Positions 1-10,300 of a DNA stretch of 64,000 bases are shown here, one piece after another. Position 1 is the stretch's first letter, and every line of letters begins with the position of its first letter. The notes beneath the pieces were generated by a model that did no database searches, was not told the origin of the DNA, and saw only the letters and a program-made list of their open reading frames with translations. Both the position numbers and the translations under genes were made by a program. Source of the DNA: Barthelona sp. PCE (taxonomy: Eukaryota; Metamonada: BaSk clade); assembly GCA_040285745.1 (NCBI GenBank), contig JAUFOR010000003.1:620001-684000 (forward strand), in the 5' to 3' direction.

Positions 1-818
1 TTAAGCCGATCAAGGCTGGCGATGAAATCACAGTTTCGTGGATTAAGCTCTTCCAGTCAGCTCCCAAGAGACAGCAACAGCTCATGGGAATACGCGGAAC
101 AAGGTGTCAATGTGAGCGATGCACTTCACCCGAGCGTGTCGAATATGACCAGCAATTTGATTCACTCGTGTGCCCTGAATGTGAGCAACAAGCTCTTGTC
201 ATCACCCCTTCTAAGCAGGGCGTCTGTTATGCATGCAAGCACGTCACCAGTGATAAGTACATCACCGATATCCAGACTCAGCTGCGTCTTCTTGAGGACA
301 CGTTCAAAACTATTCTGAACCAACGCTCAAACAATGAATTCGAGAAATTGTCTCGCGCAAGTAATCAGTACTGTAAGATCAGCGAGTATTGCAAGGCAAA
401 GTTCGGAGAGAAGAATGCAGACTACCTTGAGGTTATTAAGAAGAGAACAACTTTAACAAAGCGTTTGCGTAATTGGAAGAGTGCATTAGAAGCAGTTGAT
501 GAGGTTCTCCGCTGGGTTGATGACGAGAAGGTCATCACACCTTATAACCCAGAACGTGGTGAGTTGTTGCTTGCACGCATTTTCTACAGATTGGAGTGGA
601 TTAAAGATTTGGAGAATGTAACTGTTGAAGAATTGAAGAAGCCTGCTCTGGCTAAAGCACTTAAGCGCGATATTATCAAGAAGAGGGAATTGCTGGACAC
701 TGTAAGAGAAATATTCACTGTTGTTGAAGGTGAAAACTCTGCTCATATCAAATCAGCCGATAAGTTTGATTTAGTAATTGCTGAATTTATGAACGATCCC
801 ACCATTGCCAGGAAATAA
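1..818 (+). CDS. SMYD-like SET-domain protein, 5' truncated by window edge
   Basis: The reading frame is open from base 3, so the gene begins upstream of the window. The first visible residues (KPIKAGDEITVSWIKLFQ) match the end of a SET methyltransferase domain of the SMYD family. A post-SET cysteine cluster (CQCERC) follows at about residues 36-41. Next comes a CPEC...CYAC pair that may bind zinc, then about 170 helical residues as in the C-terminal TPR-like part of SMYD proteins. The family methylates lysines on histones and other proteins. The MYND finger and SAM-binding core would lie outside the window, so activity cannot be judged. An internal ATG at 84 would start after the SET remnant and is not the real start. 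The stop TAAA lies 12 bp from the stop of the converging golgin-like gene. Confidence 0.72.
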   Translation, partial: KPIKAGDEITVSWIKLFQSAPKRQQQLMGIRGTRCQCERCTSPERVEYDQQFDSLVCPECEQQALVITPSKQGVCYACKHVTSDKYITDIQTQLRLLEDTFKTILNQRSNNEFEKLSRASNQYCKISEYCKAKFGEKNADYLEVIKKRTTLTKRLRNWKSALEAVDEVLRWVDDEKVITPYNPERGELLLARIFYRLEWIKDLENVTVEELKKPALAKALKRDIIKKRELLDTVREIFTVVEGENSAHIKSADKFDLVIAEFMNDPTIARK

Positions 819-830
819 ATATATTTTGTT

Positions 831-3560
831 TTATTCACATTTTTCTGAATCTTCTTCAACCTCAACTTTTTCAGAAACTTCATGTTCGAGGTCTAAAGGT
901 TTCACATCCTCATCCTTTGGCTGAGCTACGTGCTTAACCACGGCAGGAGTTAATGGATGCATCTCTTCTTCCAAACTGGTCTCAATAGCAGTGTTCCAAG
1001 CATTACCTAACGTATTTGCTCCTTTAAAGAAGCCTTTCACACGATCTCTAAGTCGACGCTTCTGCCCAAGCCCGATAAGTCGACTCTGTTGCTTTGTGAG
1101 CCCGAGATAACTGGCAATCACAGGCAACATAACACTTCGAGATTCAGGGACAGTTAAATAGTCTACAAAGAATTCTGCACATGCCGCACGATCAACGTAC
1201 AGTATAGGCACTGAAAGGTCATTGTTAATCTCAACCTCTTGATGGTCAAAACCCAAGGTTTCCAACAATGAACGTGTTTCGCTCGTTGCTGAAGTGGCTG
1301 CTGCTTCTACATCGATTGAGCATCTCATATACCACTGCATTAATGACTCATGCACAGCCTTAAACAAAGGAGCGTACTCGCAACTTTCACTTTTTTCGGT
1401 TGAAACCCGTTTCAATTCCTCAATTTCATTTTTCTTCATATCCAATTCCTTGTTTTGCGCTTCAATTGTCGATTCCAGATTGACAATCGATGAACGTAAA
1501 CCAGATAGGACACGCATGTTCTTCACCAACTCCAGCTCTCGATCAACAGCTAGCTTCTCACGCTCACTGTCCTTCTCTGATTGATTGGTCAACTTAACGT
1601 TAAGATTTGCTATTTCAGTATCTTTCTCGGTGATACAACTCTTCAAAGACTGTACTTCAGTGTTCAACTCAGTCATCTGATCTAAACGCTTCTTGTAAGT
1701 GTTTAACCTATCCTTCAGTCCTGCAATTGTCAATTCAAGATCACCAACAACGGTTTTCTTTGCAGCTAATTCTGCATTCAAGCCGTCTACCTCATTATCG
1801 AGTGCAACTTTTGCAGTCTGTAGTTCTGTCAATGAAGCTGAATTCTTTCTCAATGCTCCTAAGTGTTTCTTATTCTCGCTCATAAGCTTCTTAATGTAAT
1901 TAATTTGATCTTCAATATCAAACTGTTGAGTTTCTATTGTTTTTTTGAATGACAGTTCAGCAATCTTCAACTCTTGAAGTTCTTTTACCGTTTCATTATA
2001 CTTGGCACTCACTTTCTTTTGTTTTGATTCTGCAATTTTGACACCGACTAGTGCATCTTCCTTCTCCTCATCAGCAAGATTCTTTTGCTGTGTGAGTTCT
2101 GCAACAATTTTACCCATTTCTTCAGTTTGTTCAATAAATTTCTCAGAACGTTCAACAAAATCTTTTTCAATCACCAAAATTTTGTTTTCCTTCTCCTTGA
2201 GCTCTTCGGTGACCTCCTCAAACTCTTTGTTGCGTTCTTCCAGCTGTTTCTTTAATGATTCAACATTTTCTCTACTAGTTTCCAATAACTTTTCTAACTC
2301 ACCAATGCGAGTAATGAACTCGTCTGATTTGTTCTTGAAACCATCGGATTCGGCATTCACATGCATCATTTCATCCTCCTTTGCAGCTAACTTCGTTCGC
2401 AACTCCTCAAGAGATGTCGTTGTATCAGCCATATTAGCTTCGAGTTCACTGATTTGCTCACGATAACCTGATATTTCAGATTCATTAACGTCAATTGCAT
2501 GTTCTCTCTCAACAATAGTTGCTTCTTGATCAGTAACACGCATTTCCATCTCAGCTTTTTGTTGTGTGAGTTCTGTGACCATGATATCCAACTCCGAGCA
2601 TCGACCATCAAGTTCCATCATCTCTGACTTATTCTGCTTGATTTCAACCTTCATTTCTTCGATTGTGCACATCAACTCTTTTTCATTATTGTTTGCTTCT
2701 GTCATTGCTTGCTCCTTCAATGTATCAAGCTCGTTGGTTAAATCAACTGAGTTGTCCTTCAACTGCTTGATCTCAGCACGAAGAGCATCAATCGTGCTAC
2801 CAGATTCAACTTCAATAATCTTCTCAACTTCAACAACTTTTTCAACTTCAATAATTTTCTCCACCTCAACCGGCACTTCAACTATCTTCTCCACTTCAAC
2901 TTCAACTGTCTTTTCAATCGCAGATTCTTCTAAATCAACAATACGAGCCTTTAAATGTTCATTTTTTTTGATAATTTCCATATCTATCTCAGACATCGGT
3001 GCTTCATTCGGAGTCGATGCTAATTTCTTGGTTAGCTGTGTGTTTTGCATCTCCATTAACTGCAATGAGCTTTTAGTCTTTTCAAGCTGACTTTTCAATC
3101 CTGCAATTTCGATTTTCTGAAGCTCAGCAGCAGCTCTATACTTTTTGCCTTCGTTGCTTCCCGATGTTAGTCTCAGACGTACAATATCTTTTTGTAAACG
3201 CTTGATTTCAGTATCAGATTTTTCTTTTTGAATCTCCTGTTGTCTGATTAATTTCTCCTGTTCTATTAGCGCTTTGTCATGCTTTTGGAGAGCGTCTGTG
3301 AGCAGATGGTTCAATCTTTCGTTCTCTCGTTCTAAATCAGTAGAGCTTGACTTTAGAGGTGTATTTTTTGGAGTTCTTCTGGGTGTTGCTGTACTGACAA
3401 CGGGTACTGATGGTGAATCTTTCGGTTTGGTGGGTGTCAGAGGAAACTTATGAGAATTACTATTTCTTGTCGGTGTAGAAATCCGAGTTTCACTTTCCTC
3501 ATCTTCCTCTATCTTTAGCGCATCAGATAGTGCCGCAAGCCCCTTTTTAAAAAAAGCCAT
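831..3560 (-). CDS. Golgin-like long coiled-coil protein with GRIP-like C-terminal region
   Basis: This 909-residue protein is almost entirely heptad-rich coiled coil (about residues 75-740). Its N-terminus is short and amphipathic (MAFFKKGLAALSDAL), followed by a Ser/Pro/Thr-rich linker with several TP and SP sites. Near residues 785-830 the pattern FFVDYL...LPVIASYLGLT resembles the GRIP domain, which tethers golgins to the trans-Golgi through Arl1. The fit is moderate and an acidic tail of about 80 residues follows it. Residues 212-253 hold a striking VEVEK/IIEVE octad repeat. The start is the ATG at 3560, preceded by a TCATCCTTTTC element. A centrosomal or axonemal coiled-coil role cannot be excluded. 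Confidence 0.6.
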   Translation of the reverse strand: MAFFKKGLAALSDALKIEEDEESETRISTPTRNSNSHKFPLTPTKPKDSPSVPVVSTATPRRTPKNTPLKSSSTDLERENERLNHLLTDALQKHDKALIEQEKLIRQQEIQKEKSDTEIKRLQKDIVRLRLTSGSNEGKKYRAAAELQKIEIAGLKSQLEKTKSSLQLMEMQNTQLTKKLASTPNEAPMSEIDMEIIKKNEHLKARIVDLEESAIEKTVEVEVEKIVEVPVEVEKIIEVEKVVEVEKIIEVESGSTIDALRAEIKQLKDNSVDLTNELDTLKEQAMTEANNNEKELMCTIEEMKVEIKQNKSEMMELDGRCSELDIMVTELTQQKAEMEMRVTDQEATIVEREHAIDVNESEISGYREQISELEANMADTTTSLEELRTKLAAKEDEMMHVNAESDGFKNKSDEFITRIGELEKLLETSRENVESLKKQLEERNKEFEEVTEELKEKENKILVIEKDFVERSEKFIEQTEEMGKIVAELTQQKNLADEEKEDALVGVKIAESKQKKVSAKYNETVKELQELKIAELSFKKTIETQQFDIEDQINYIKKLMSENKKHLGALRKNSASLTELQTAKVALDNEVDGLNAELAAKKTVVGDLELTIAGLKDRLNTYKKRLDQMTELNTEVQSLKSCITEKDTEIANLNVKLTNQSEKDSEREKLAVDRELELVKNMRVLSGLRSSIVNLESTIEAQNKELDMKKNEIEELKRVSTEKSESCEYAPLFKAVHESLMQWYMRCSIDVEAAATSATSETRSLLETLGFDHQEVEINNDLSVPILYVDRAACAEFFVDYLTVPESRSVMLPVIASYLGLTKQQSRLIGLGQKRRLRDRVKGFFKGANTLGNAWNTAIETSLEEEMHPLTPAVVKHVAQPKDEDVKPLDLEHEVSEKVEVEEDSEKCE

Positions 3561-3564
3561 CAAT

Positions 3565-3575
3565 GAAAAGGATGA
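3565..3575 (-). promoter_or_regulatory. Candidate core promoter/initiator element of the golgin-like gene
   Basis: On the minus strand it reads TCATCCTTTTC and ends 5 nt before the ATG. It matches the consensus seen before many genes in this window (about TYAYCCHTTTY). Inferred from recurrence only. Confidence 0.45.
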
Positions 3576-3699
3576 TATATGCTATTCCATGTATAATTCA
3601 TACATTCATAACTAACTATTGTGTTTATTGTGGGTGTCTGTGCTATTTATAAAGGTTCATTTTATCATGATGCTGAAAAATGATCGGGAATAATTCCAT

Positions 3700-4701
3700 C
3701 TAATACATTCTTTCATGTTCTTCAAAAATTCTAGCTTTCTGATCAGGTGTAATATCCATGAAATCTGAGTAATGATCAAATCCAATGTGTTTGTTAAGAA
3801 ATTCACTTATTTCAATGTCAACAAATGGAGGTCGTTCGGAATTGTGGTCTCCAACTGGAAGTGATATCATCTTACAGTGTGTTTTCAAGTGATCCGGCAC
3901 CAAATCATGTAGATCTACACAATGCTGATGAGGAATTAGAGAATCATGCTGGGCATGTATGAAAAGCACTGGAACACTAAGAGTTGGAAGTATAGATTCC
4001 TGATCTAAGTCATAAATGTTCATTGTATTATCTGTACGCTTTCTGATCGATCTATTAAGTAAACGTAAAATGCTTCTGATTAGTACTGTAGGACATTTGG
4101 GCACAGAATTTTTTACGATGTCAATGCATAATCTATCTAATCTGGCAAATGGAGAGTCACATATCATACATGCAATGTTGGAATCCAATAATAAACAATA
4201 ACGTAAGGCTGCTACAGATCCCATGGAACGAGCGTGCAAGACAACTGAACCTAATCTGGTGTCTGATCGAATATGCTTCACAACAGTGGCTATATCGTGT
4301 ATTTCTGTGGCGCCGAGTGTTACACAGTTCTGCTCTTCCAAAGTTGGAGCACGTCTAGATTGGCCACATCCATTAAAGTCAAAACCGTAGATACAAAAAC
4401 CTAGAGACATGTAAAGGTCAATAGAGCCCAATGCTTCCAGTCTACATGATGCATTACCATGACAAATGAGGACGACAGGAATTTTTGTCGCATCCTTATC
4501 GTTTGAAAAATGATTGTCGACTGGAACCCACCGTGAAACTGGCAACAGTGAGTTGTTTTCCTCACAAAATAGTTTGAAATCTTCTCTAACATAGACCAAC
4601 TTTTTGGAATTCAGTACCCTATCCTCTAAATGCTCTTCTGTATAACGTGCAACAGGTGGACGAACTAAGGAATCGACAAGATCCCTCCAAAACTGTGGCA
4701 T
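3700..4701 (-). CDS. Alpha/beta hydrolase (S33/ABHD17-like serine hydrolase)
   Basis: The 333-residue protein has the order of an alpha/beta-hydrolase: oxyanion strand VVLICHGNAS (76-85), FDFNGCGQS (107-115), nucleophile elbow HARSMGS with Ser159, acid loop HAQHDSLIP and final GDH histidine. This resembles the ABHD13/17 and BEM46 group, which act as thioesterases or lipases at membranes. The elbow starts with Ala rather than the usual Gly (A-R-S-M-G), a tolerated variant. No signal peptide or TM is obvious. The substrate cannot be predicted. The gene starts 37 bp after the stop of the upstream USP14-like gene, in the same direction, and the spacer still contains a promoter-like element. Confidence 0.85.
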   Translation of the reverse strand: MPQFWRDLVDSLVRPPVARYTEEHLEDRVLNSKKLVYVREDFKLFCEENNSLLPVSRWVPVDNHFSNDKDATKIPVVLICHGNASCRLEALGSIDLYMSLGFCIYGFDFNGCGQSRRAPTLEEQNCVTLGATEIHDIATVVKHIRSDTRLGSVVLHARSMGSVAALRYCLLLDSNIACMICDSPFARLDRLCIDIVKNSVPKCPTVLIRSILRLLNRSIRKRTDNTMNIYDLDQESILPTLSVPVLFIHAQHDSLIPHQHCVDLHDLVPDHLKTHCKMISLPVGDHNSERPPFVDIEISEFLNKHIGFDHYSDFMDITPDQKARIFEEHERMY

Positions 4702-4705
4702 TTTC

Positions 4706-4718
4706 GAAAAATGGATAA
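4706..4718 (-). promoter_or_regulatory. Candidate core promoter element in a 37-bp tandem spacer
   Basis: Minus strand TTATCCATTTTTC, just upstream of the hydrolase ATG and inside the 37 bp that separate it from the previous stop. Finding the element in so short a spacer argues that each gene has its own promoter rather than sharing a polycistronic transcript. Confidence 0.45.
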
Positions 4719-4738
4719 ATATGTGAAAACAAGCAATT

Positions 4739-5887
4739 TTATTGACTCTTATGTCTAAACAAACACATATATGCTACTGGCATATCGGGGGTGCCAAAAA
4801 TCTTCTTAATATCATTGTAAGGCATCTCAGTAACATTGTGATCATCAAAATACCACCAAGTCCTACTCTTGGGAGCCTTTCTAATGTAACCTAAATAGTG
4901 TCCTGAATTTGCACTTCTACCCTTATGCGCTACAATACCACAAAATTCGTATTTACCAGTCTTAATATTCTCATTTTCTTCCCTTTCATTCATAATTTGT
5001 TGTTTCAATTCTCCATCAACCATAATCGGTAAAGCATCCAACTCACGAGGAATCGTGATCTTCTTAGTAATTTTAACAGTCTCATTGATGTCTGGTCTAA
5101 AACTGAAACGCATTAAATGAACTATAAGATAGCTTGGTAATTTGGATACTGATTCATGAGGTAAAATCTCACTCAGATGTGATGTGTCACGTGTTACAGG
5201 ACATTGAAGGAATAGATCTTCAGAACCAAAATCAAACAATTGACGCATTTCTGGTACATCTGCCAGTAATAATTGTAAAAATTCCTGAGCATCTTGTTGC
5301 AAAAATCCTCCACGCTCTCCACGTTCAGCAAACTGTGGGTGCCTTGCGCGGAATGAATTCACAAACTCAGAGGGATGATATGAAGATGATGCCTCGTTCT
5401 GCATAAATTCAAATAAATTGAAAAATTTCAAGCCAAAATCACTAGAAATACCTTCAAATACCTCATGATTAGCAAGGAACAATGGGCGAATCATCTGAAG
5501 TGCAGAGTTCATGTAACAGGTGTTGCCCAGGTTATGTAAACCAACTGGTGTAACTTCCGCTTTATCTCGAGCTATGAGTACAACATTTCTATTTGCTTCT
5601 TCAGAAGTCATATCCTCGACGAAGCGCAGCTTGACACCAGATGTGGGTGCAGCCTCAGACGCACCAACGACTAAGAGCTCATGAGGAATGTCACAAGACG
5701 TTAAGTCATGATCATCGGATAACGGCCCGTCTGGGAAGCCCAAAACCATCTGGTTTTCGGGAATTATGTTCAATAACGCTGATATTAAGATCTTAAGATC
5801 GAGACCTGAACAGGTCTTGGTCTGATCTACTGTAAACTCAAATCTCTGCCTTCCCCAGTGTAGCTTAACTAATTTTTCGACTTCCAT
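4739..5887 (-). CDS. USP14: Proteasome-associated ubiquitin hydrolase Ubp6/USP14
   Basis: The 382-residue protein begins with a ubiquitin-like domain (residues 1-75, MEVEKLVKLHWGRQRFEF), the part that docks on the proteasome regulatory particle. A USP catalytic domain follows. The Cys box GLHNLGNTCYMN gives catalytic Cys124. PQFAERGERGGFLQQDAQEF is the QQDA(Q/N)E(F/C) box typical of USP14. The His box SGHYLGY gives His330, and WYFDDHNV supplies the acid residue. The enzyme trims ubiquitin from substrates on the 26S proteasome. It is shorter than human USP14 (about 494 residues). The ATG at 5887 is chosen because it starts the ubiquitin-like fold and is preceded by TTATCACCCTTTTCTT; 29 upstream in-frame residues would be 5' UTR. 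Confidence 0.93.
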   Translation of the reverse strand: MEVEKLVKLHWGRQRFEFTVDQTKTCSGLDLKILISALLNIIPENQMVLGFPDGPLSDDHDLTSCDIPHELLVVGASEAAPTSGVKLRFVEDMTSEEANRNVVLIARDKAEVTPVGLHNLGNTCYMNSALQMIRPLFLANHEVFEGISSDFGLKFFNLFEFMQNEASSSYHPSEFVNSFRARHPQFAERGERGGFLQQDAQEFLQLLLADVPEMRQLFDFGSEDLFLQCPVTRDTSHLSEILPHESVSKLPSYLIVHLMRFSFRPDINETVKITKKITIPRELDALPIMVDGELKQQIMNEREENENIKTGKYEFCGIVAHKGRSANSGHYLGYIRKAPKSRTWWYFDDHNVTEMPYNDIKKIFGTPDMPVAYMCLFRHKSQ

Positions 5888-5890
5888 CTT

Positions 5891-5906
5891 AAGAAAAGGG
5901 TGATAA
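5891..5906 (-). promoter_or_regulatory. Candidate core promoter element of the USP14-like gene
   Basis: Minus strand TTATCACCCTTTTCTT, ending 3 nt before the ATG. One of the best matches to the recurrent element of this window. Confidence 0.5.
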
Positions 5907-6405
5907 ATCAAAATACGGCTTGAAAGTGTTGCAGTTAAAATGTTAGTATTTAATGTTTGCTCATCTTTCAACAATGTAAAAGTCTTTTATTCACCACTAA
6001 ATTATTACTTTGGACAGTATAAAAGATGGTTTTACTCTTTACACAAAACTTTAAAAATTCATCCAAGAACTGAATTTTATGGAACTAGTCAACAATATTC
6101 ATGGAATATGCAGTACAATGAAGGTAATTAACATGAGCTCTAACTAATTCCAACGACAAGATATCGTTTTAGTTTTTCATTGTGTTACAATAAGTTTCAA
6201 AGGTTTAAATGCTGATGGTATGACTATATGAAACATAACAGATACTCAGCATGCAAAACTAGCCGTGTTGTGGATAAAAAAAATTCTGTGAATTACAGCA
6301 GTTTGTAAAGTGTGTTTGGCGTTCTGTTGAAACGATTTACATGTGGAATATGTGGTACTTTCAAAGAGAAGATAATGTAAAAATATATTTGAGTTTCTCA
6401 CTCTC

Positions 6406-6418
6406 TTCATCCTTTTTA
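6406..6418 (+). promoter_or_regulatory. Candidate core promoter element of the Rab32-like gene
   Basis: TTCATCCTTTTTA, about 48 nt upstream of the ATG at 6466. Same consensus as the elements before other genes. Confidence 0.4.
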
Positions 6419-6465
6419 ACCTTTTTTTTAGCGTTTTTGAACCTCCTTTGGCCCCTAAACACATA

Positions 6466-7098
6466 ATGTCTGCAGAACCCCCAAAGATCGTTCTTCTAGG
6501 AGATAAAGCAGTTGGAAAAACCGCATCTGTTCGCAAATTCTTATCAAATGAATTTGAAGCAGAGTACACAGTCACAATCGGCTGCGATTATCAAAATGCT
6601 GAAATCGAGTTGGAAGACAAAAATGGAAATCCTGTTTCTCAACCCGTTTGCATTTGGGATATCGCTGGGCAAAGTAAGACTGTGCAATACACCAGCGTAT
6701 TCTACCGTGGAGCCACTGCTGCACTGGTATTGTTCGATTTGACCAACTTTGAAACACTGGAGAGCGTTGCCGTTTGGCGTGAGATGCTCTTGAATAACTG
6801 TGGTTTTGATCAGGAGGTGCCCACTATGCTCCTCGGCCACAAGTGCGATCTTCTTTCTGATGAAGATCAAGCTGCTGCCTTAGAAAATATTCAAACCGAG
6901 GCCAAGAAGCACGGTTTCAACTTCTTCGATATCACATCTGCATACACTGGTAAGAATATTCACGAATCATTCGAAACTATTGTCAAAGCTGCTCTGAAAT
7001 TCCAACTAGAAATGGAAGAAAACGATAGCGAAAACGAAGAGGAATATGTAGACGTAGAAGAAGAAGAGGACAGTGGCAATACTGGTTGCGGTTGTTAA
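6466..7098 (+). CDS. Rab-family small GTPase, Rab32-like
   Basis: The 210-residue protein has P-loop GDKAVGKT (12-19), switch I Thr in YTVTIGCDY, and G3 motif WDIAGQ. Ile in place of the usual Thr (W-D-I-A-G-Q) is a hallmark of the Rab32/38 branch, as is LLGHKCD after a long insertion (LLNNCGFDQEVPTM). Rab32 proteins serve mitochondria-related membranes, lysosome-related organelles and post-Golgi traffic. The tail is strongly acidic (about residues 177-203) and ends in CGC, a double-geranylgeranylation signal. G4 reads HKCD instead of NKxD, which is unusual for guanine recognition. The switch II sequence after the Gln (SKTVQYTSVFYRGA) also differs from the common ERF. The ATG at 6466 is the first in frame; an upstream TTG is not a start. 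Confidence 0.85.
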   Translation: MSAEPPKIVLLGDKAVGKTASVRKFLSNEFEAEYTVTIGCDYQNAEIELEDKNGNPVSQPVCIWDIAGQSKTVQYTSVFYRGATAALVLFDLTNFETLESVAVWREMLLNNCGFDQEVPTMLLGHKCDLLSDEDQAAALENIQTEAKKHGFNFFDITSAYTGKNIHESFETIVKAALKFQLEMEENDSENEEEYVDVEEEEDSGNTGCGC

Positions 7099-7373
7099 TT
7101 ATTAATAAACATTAATTTGATGTATTTTGGTTGGTTATTTACTTTATTTTCACTGCTTATCTTCACTATAAACAAAAAAAAAGTGAATTTGTGGCTAAAT
7201 CTACGTCATATTACGTCCCATAATCATCCTTTTTGTATAGTCGCAAAATAAACTCTCCTCTTAAAAAAATATCTCTACATAGTATTGTAATTCTCTGTTA
7301 CTTAAAAGACGTTAAGCACCACATGCATACCATTGTGTGTTAAAAAGTATCCCTTTGAGTGCTTAAACTATTC

Positions 7374-7384
7374 TTACTCTTTTC
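7374..7384 (+). promoter_or_regulatory. Candidate core promoter element of the PA200-like gene
   Basis: TTACTCTTTTC directly before CAAATG. The small gene at 45201 has nearly the same leader (TTACTTTTTCAAATG), supporting both start sites. Confidence 0.4.
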
Positions 7385-7386
7385 AA

Positions 7387-10300
7387 ATGGATCCTCGCAT
7401 TAAAGAGACGGTTTTACCACCGCTCAGGCATAGGGAGCACCTCAACAACATAACAAAGGGGTTTTGTGAGAAGTTAGAGCAGGCTACAGCAAAACATAAT
7501 TCTCTAAATGTAGAACCTAGTGCTGATTCCATAGCATTAATGTTGGAAATCGCATCAGATCTCACGGTGTACATGAATAGTGAGGCATACCTTGTGGTCG
7601 ATCGAGAAATCCTTGAGAAGCTTACAAATCTTTCGCTTAAAGCATTATATACACTAAATCCAGGCGAGCAGTTGGGCGATTTATTCCTAACAGTGGTTTT
7701 GTGGGTCTTACGCGCTGTACCAGACATGCATTTTGATGACATTGATTGGGATGCTGTGTTCAGAATGTATGAATACCACTACAATTTCTACACGAAAGAT
7801 AATAAGAGGCGCTCATATAACCTCTTCATGGCTAATTACCTTGATATGTTGAGTTTATTACGTTTTCGAATCCCAGTTGAATATGAAGCAAAACTTATCT
7901 CTAAACTCAAGTATTTACTGTGCCCTGTCGACATCAAAGCGACAACAGCGTGCTCTCTGCTGTCCATGTTTCTCCCATGTGTGTTTACTGACGTGAAACC
8001 AACACCAGACCCTCACGGGTTTATTGGATACGATAGACCATCACGCATGAGCAATTACATCATCGATCAGAACATCGCCAGTGTCACCGCTGCCCCACAT
8101 AGAATCAACACTGATATAACAGAACTGCCATCCAATGGAATTGAGATCATCATGGATTTCTGTTCTTTAAAGAGTGATTATTACGGGGACATGTGTTTTA
8201 TGGCTGACTGGTATGGTTTCCCAGTGCTTATGTGTAACCCCAATGTGAGGTGCACGCATTTTGATCGCGTTGTAGACTTGATTCTTGATATTTTATTGGA
8301 GAACTGGCATTTCCTACCTCACATATTTATGGTACTACCAGATTGTTTGAATGATTTTGTTTATGAGTATTTTGAAAGTTCAAAGATTATTCTCTTTGTT
8401 AACCTTGCGTTAAACCGTCACAACTTTGATGATTTAATTAAAAAGTATCACAACGCTTTACTATTCATTGCAAATAATTCCGCACCTGGTGCAAACGAGA
8501 CTGATCTGTTTTATAACCTCGCACAGCGCTTCTTGCAAGGATACAAGATTCTTATTGATGTTAACAAGCAAAGAAATGAGAAGATGAAACTTACTGACGA
8601 TCAACTCCAGTTTATGCTCAATGGTATGACTGAAGCACTTTTCTATGTCATCATTGGTAGACCTAACCATCGTCTCAACTATTATTACTTGGTTGAAGAA
8701 AAAATGGCATCTCGTTTTGATCATCTTGCATTGCAAACATTGCGTGAACCAGATAGAGTAGGTAAGAAGCTCGCTCTCATTCAAATCCAAACAATGAACT
8801 TGAAGAAGTATTTCACTGATCGGAAATTCCCCGACTACTTTTTGCGGCTCACAATTTTAGCACTCGATATGTTCACAGCGAATGTTCCGGAGATGGCTCT
8901 CCCCATCATCATTCAATATGTGGGTATGTTCTTCAGTCTAATCAGTCCAGACATTGAACCTGAGGACGATTTTGACTTTACTGTGCAACGTTATTTAGAA
9001 GAAATTGGTTACAAATTCGTTGATGTTCTCTTCGACTGTCTCAGAACGAAGGTTAGCTCCAGTGGCATGACGCGCAGCCTTAAGGAGACAATAATTTTCG
9101 CAATATACGAATTTAATCGAGTTTATGCAGCGTTTGAAGAGATGTCCTCTCTCGGTGCTATCTTCATACATTACATTGATCGAGTGAAGGATACTATCCA
9201 GAGCGTCATGATCAACAGCAAAACATCAATCATATACGCAAGGGCGTTGAGTATTTGTCCTCATTTAGTTCAGAAGCAGTCTATGAAAATTATTCGAAGA
9301 ATGACGGAAACAAACGTTAACAATGTAATGCTTAATTCAGCTCTCAACTATCTTCAAATGGGAATATTCAACACACCTATAAAGCTACATTACTATTATG
9401 AACTTGTTCCTCTCTTGCTTGAGTTTGTTACCAATGGTGTTTCGCCCGAAACATTAGAGACTATTTTTTTCACAGTTCAGTGTCTCCTTGTTTCCCTGAT
9501 GACGTGTCGCTATGAGCAGGGTGTTAATCCAAATAGCAAATTTGCTGCTTATGAGACACATAGTTATAAGGATTTTGAATTTGAAATGAAATGTCCTTCC
9601 CAAGAGGATATTGAGCTGATTTCTTCAGAAATGACAGTTGTTCGTGATCTTTATTATTCAGAATTAGAAGCAGGTAATTACACTGCAGCAAGTGTACTGT
9701 TCCATATGCTCACCCCATTCATCCGTTTCTGCCCGGAAAAGAACTACCCTTTACCATACGGGCAGATTTTCTCATACGATCTTGTTACTGACGGAATTCT
9801 TCCAAGTAGCGACGCGGTATTTGACGATCTCGCTGCTATGCTGAACGATGCTATGAATACATCAATGCCTCTAAAGCTGATCAGTTCGTGTATAGAAGCG
9901 CTCTCATTCAGATACATCATCTTTTATCCTTGCGCAGGCCAGGTTATCCTGAAAATGGATGGTGTTATCGAAAATCAATACCGAGCACTCTTCTTAGATC
10001 ACGGGCTGGATGAAACAGACATTTTCGTCTCCGCGTGTTTTGCTGCCACTTATCTCCGGAACCTTCCTCAGTACCACCCTGATATGCAACTGTTATACAT
10101 ACCAAAGAGCATTCTTTGGTTATTGGCCAACGAACACAGCTCAATAAGACAAGCTGCTGGAGAGCTTATACAGCACTTCTTCACACGTTGTAACGATCAC
10201 CCTCTGTTCTTCAAGCCGTATTTCAACATGATCAATGATCTGTTGATCAAAAACCCTGAATCAATGCCCATGGTTGCAAGCTTGACACATGAGCTCACTG

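Larger units (their letters stand above)
5888..6465. other. Divergent intergenic spacer, USP14-like / Rab32-like
   Basis: About 578 bp of AT-rich sequence between two divergent genes. It contains candidate promoter elements for both sides (minus 5891-5906, plus 6406-6418). An ORF of 63 codons at 5940-6131 has no recognisable similarity and biased AT-driven composition, so I do not call it. I see no tRNA or snRNA. Confidence 0.6.

Noticed and set aside
2002-2466. Ser-rich 154-codon ORF antisense to the golgin-like gene
   Set aside because: A shadow of coiled-coil codons read on the other strand; several similar Ser-rich shadows occur opposite Glu/Lys-rich regions (2566-3090, 48735-49253).
5940-6131. 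63-codon plus-strand ORF in the USP14/Rab spacer
   Set aside because: No recognisable domain; composition follows the AT-rich spacer; it overlaps the 5' flank of the USP14-like gene.
7099-7386. Mobile element remnants in spacers
   Set aside because: No transposase fragments, terminal inverted repeats or target duplications were seen in this or other spacers.
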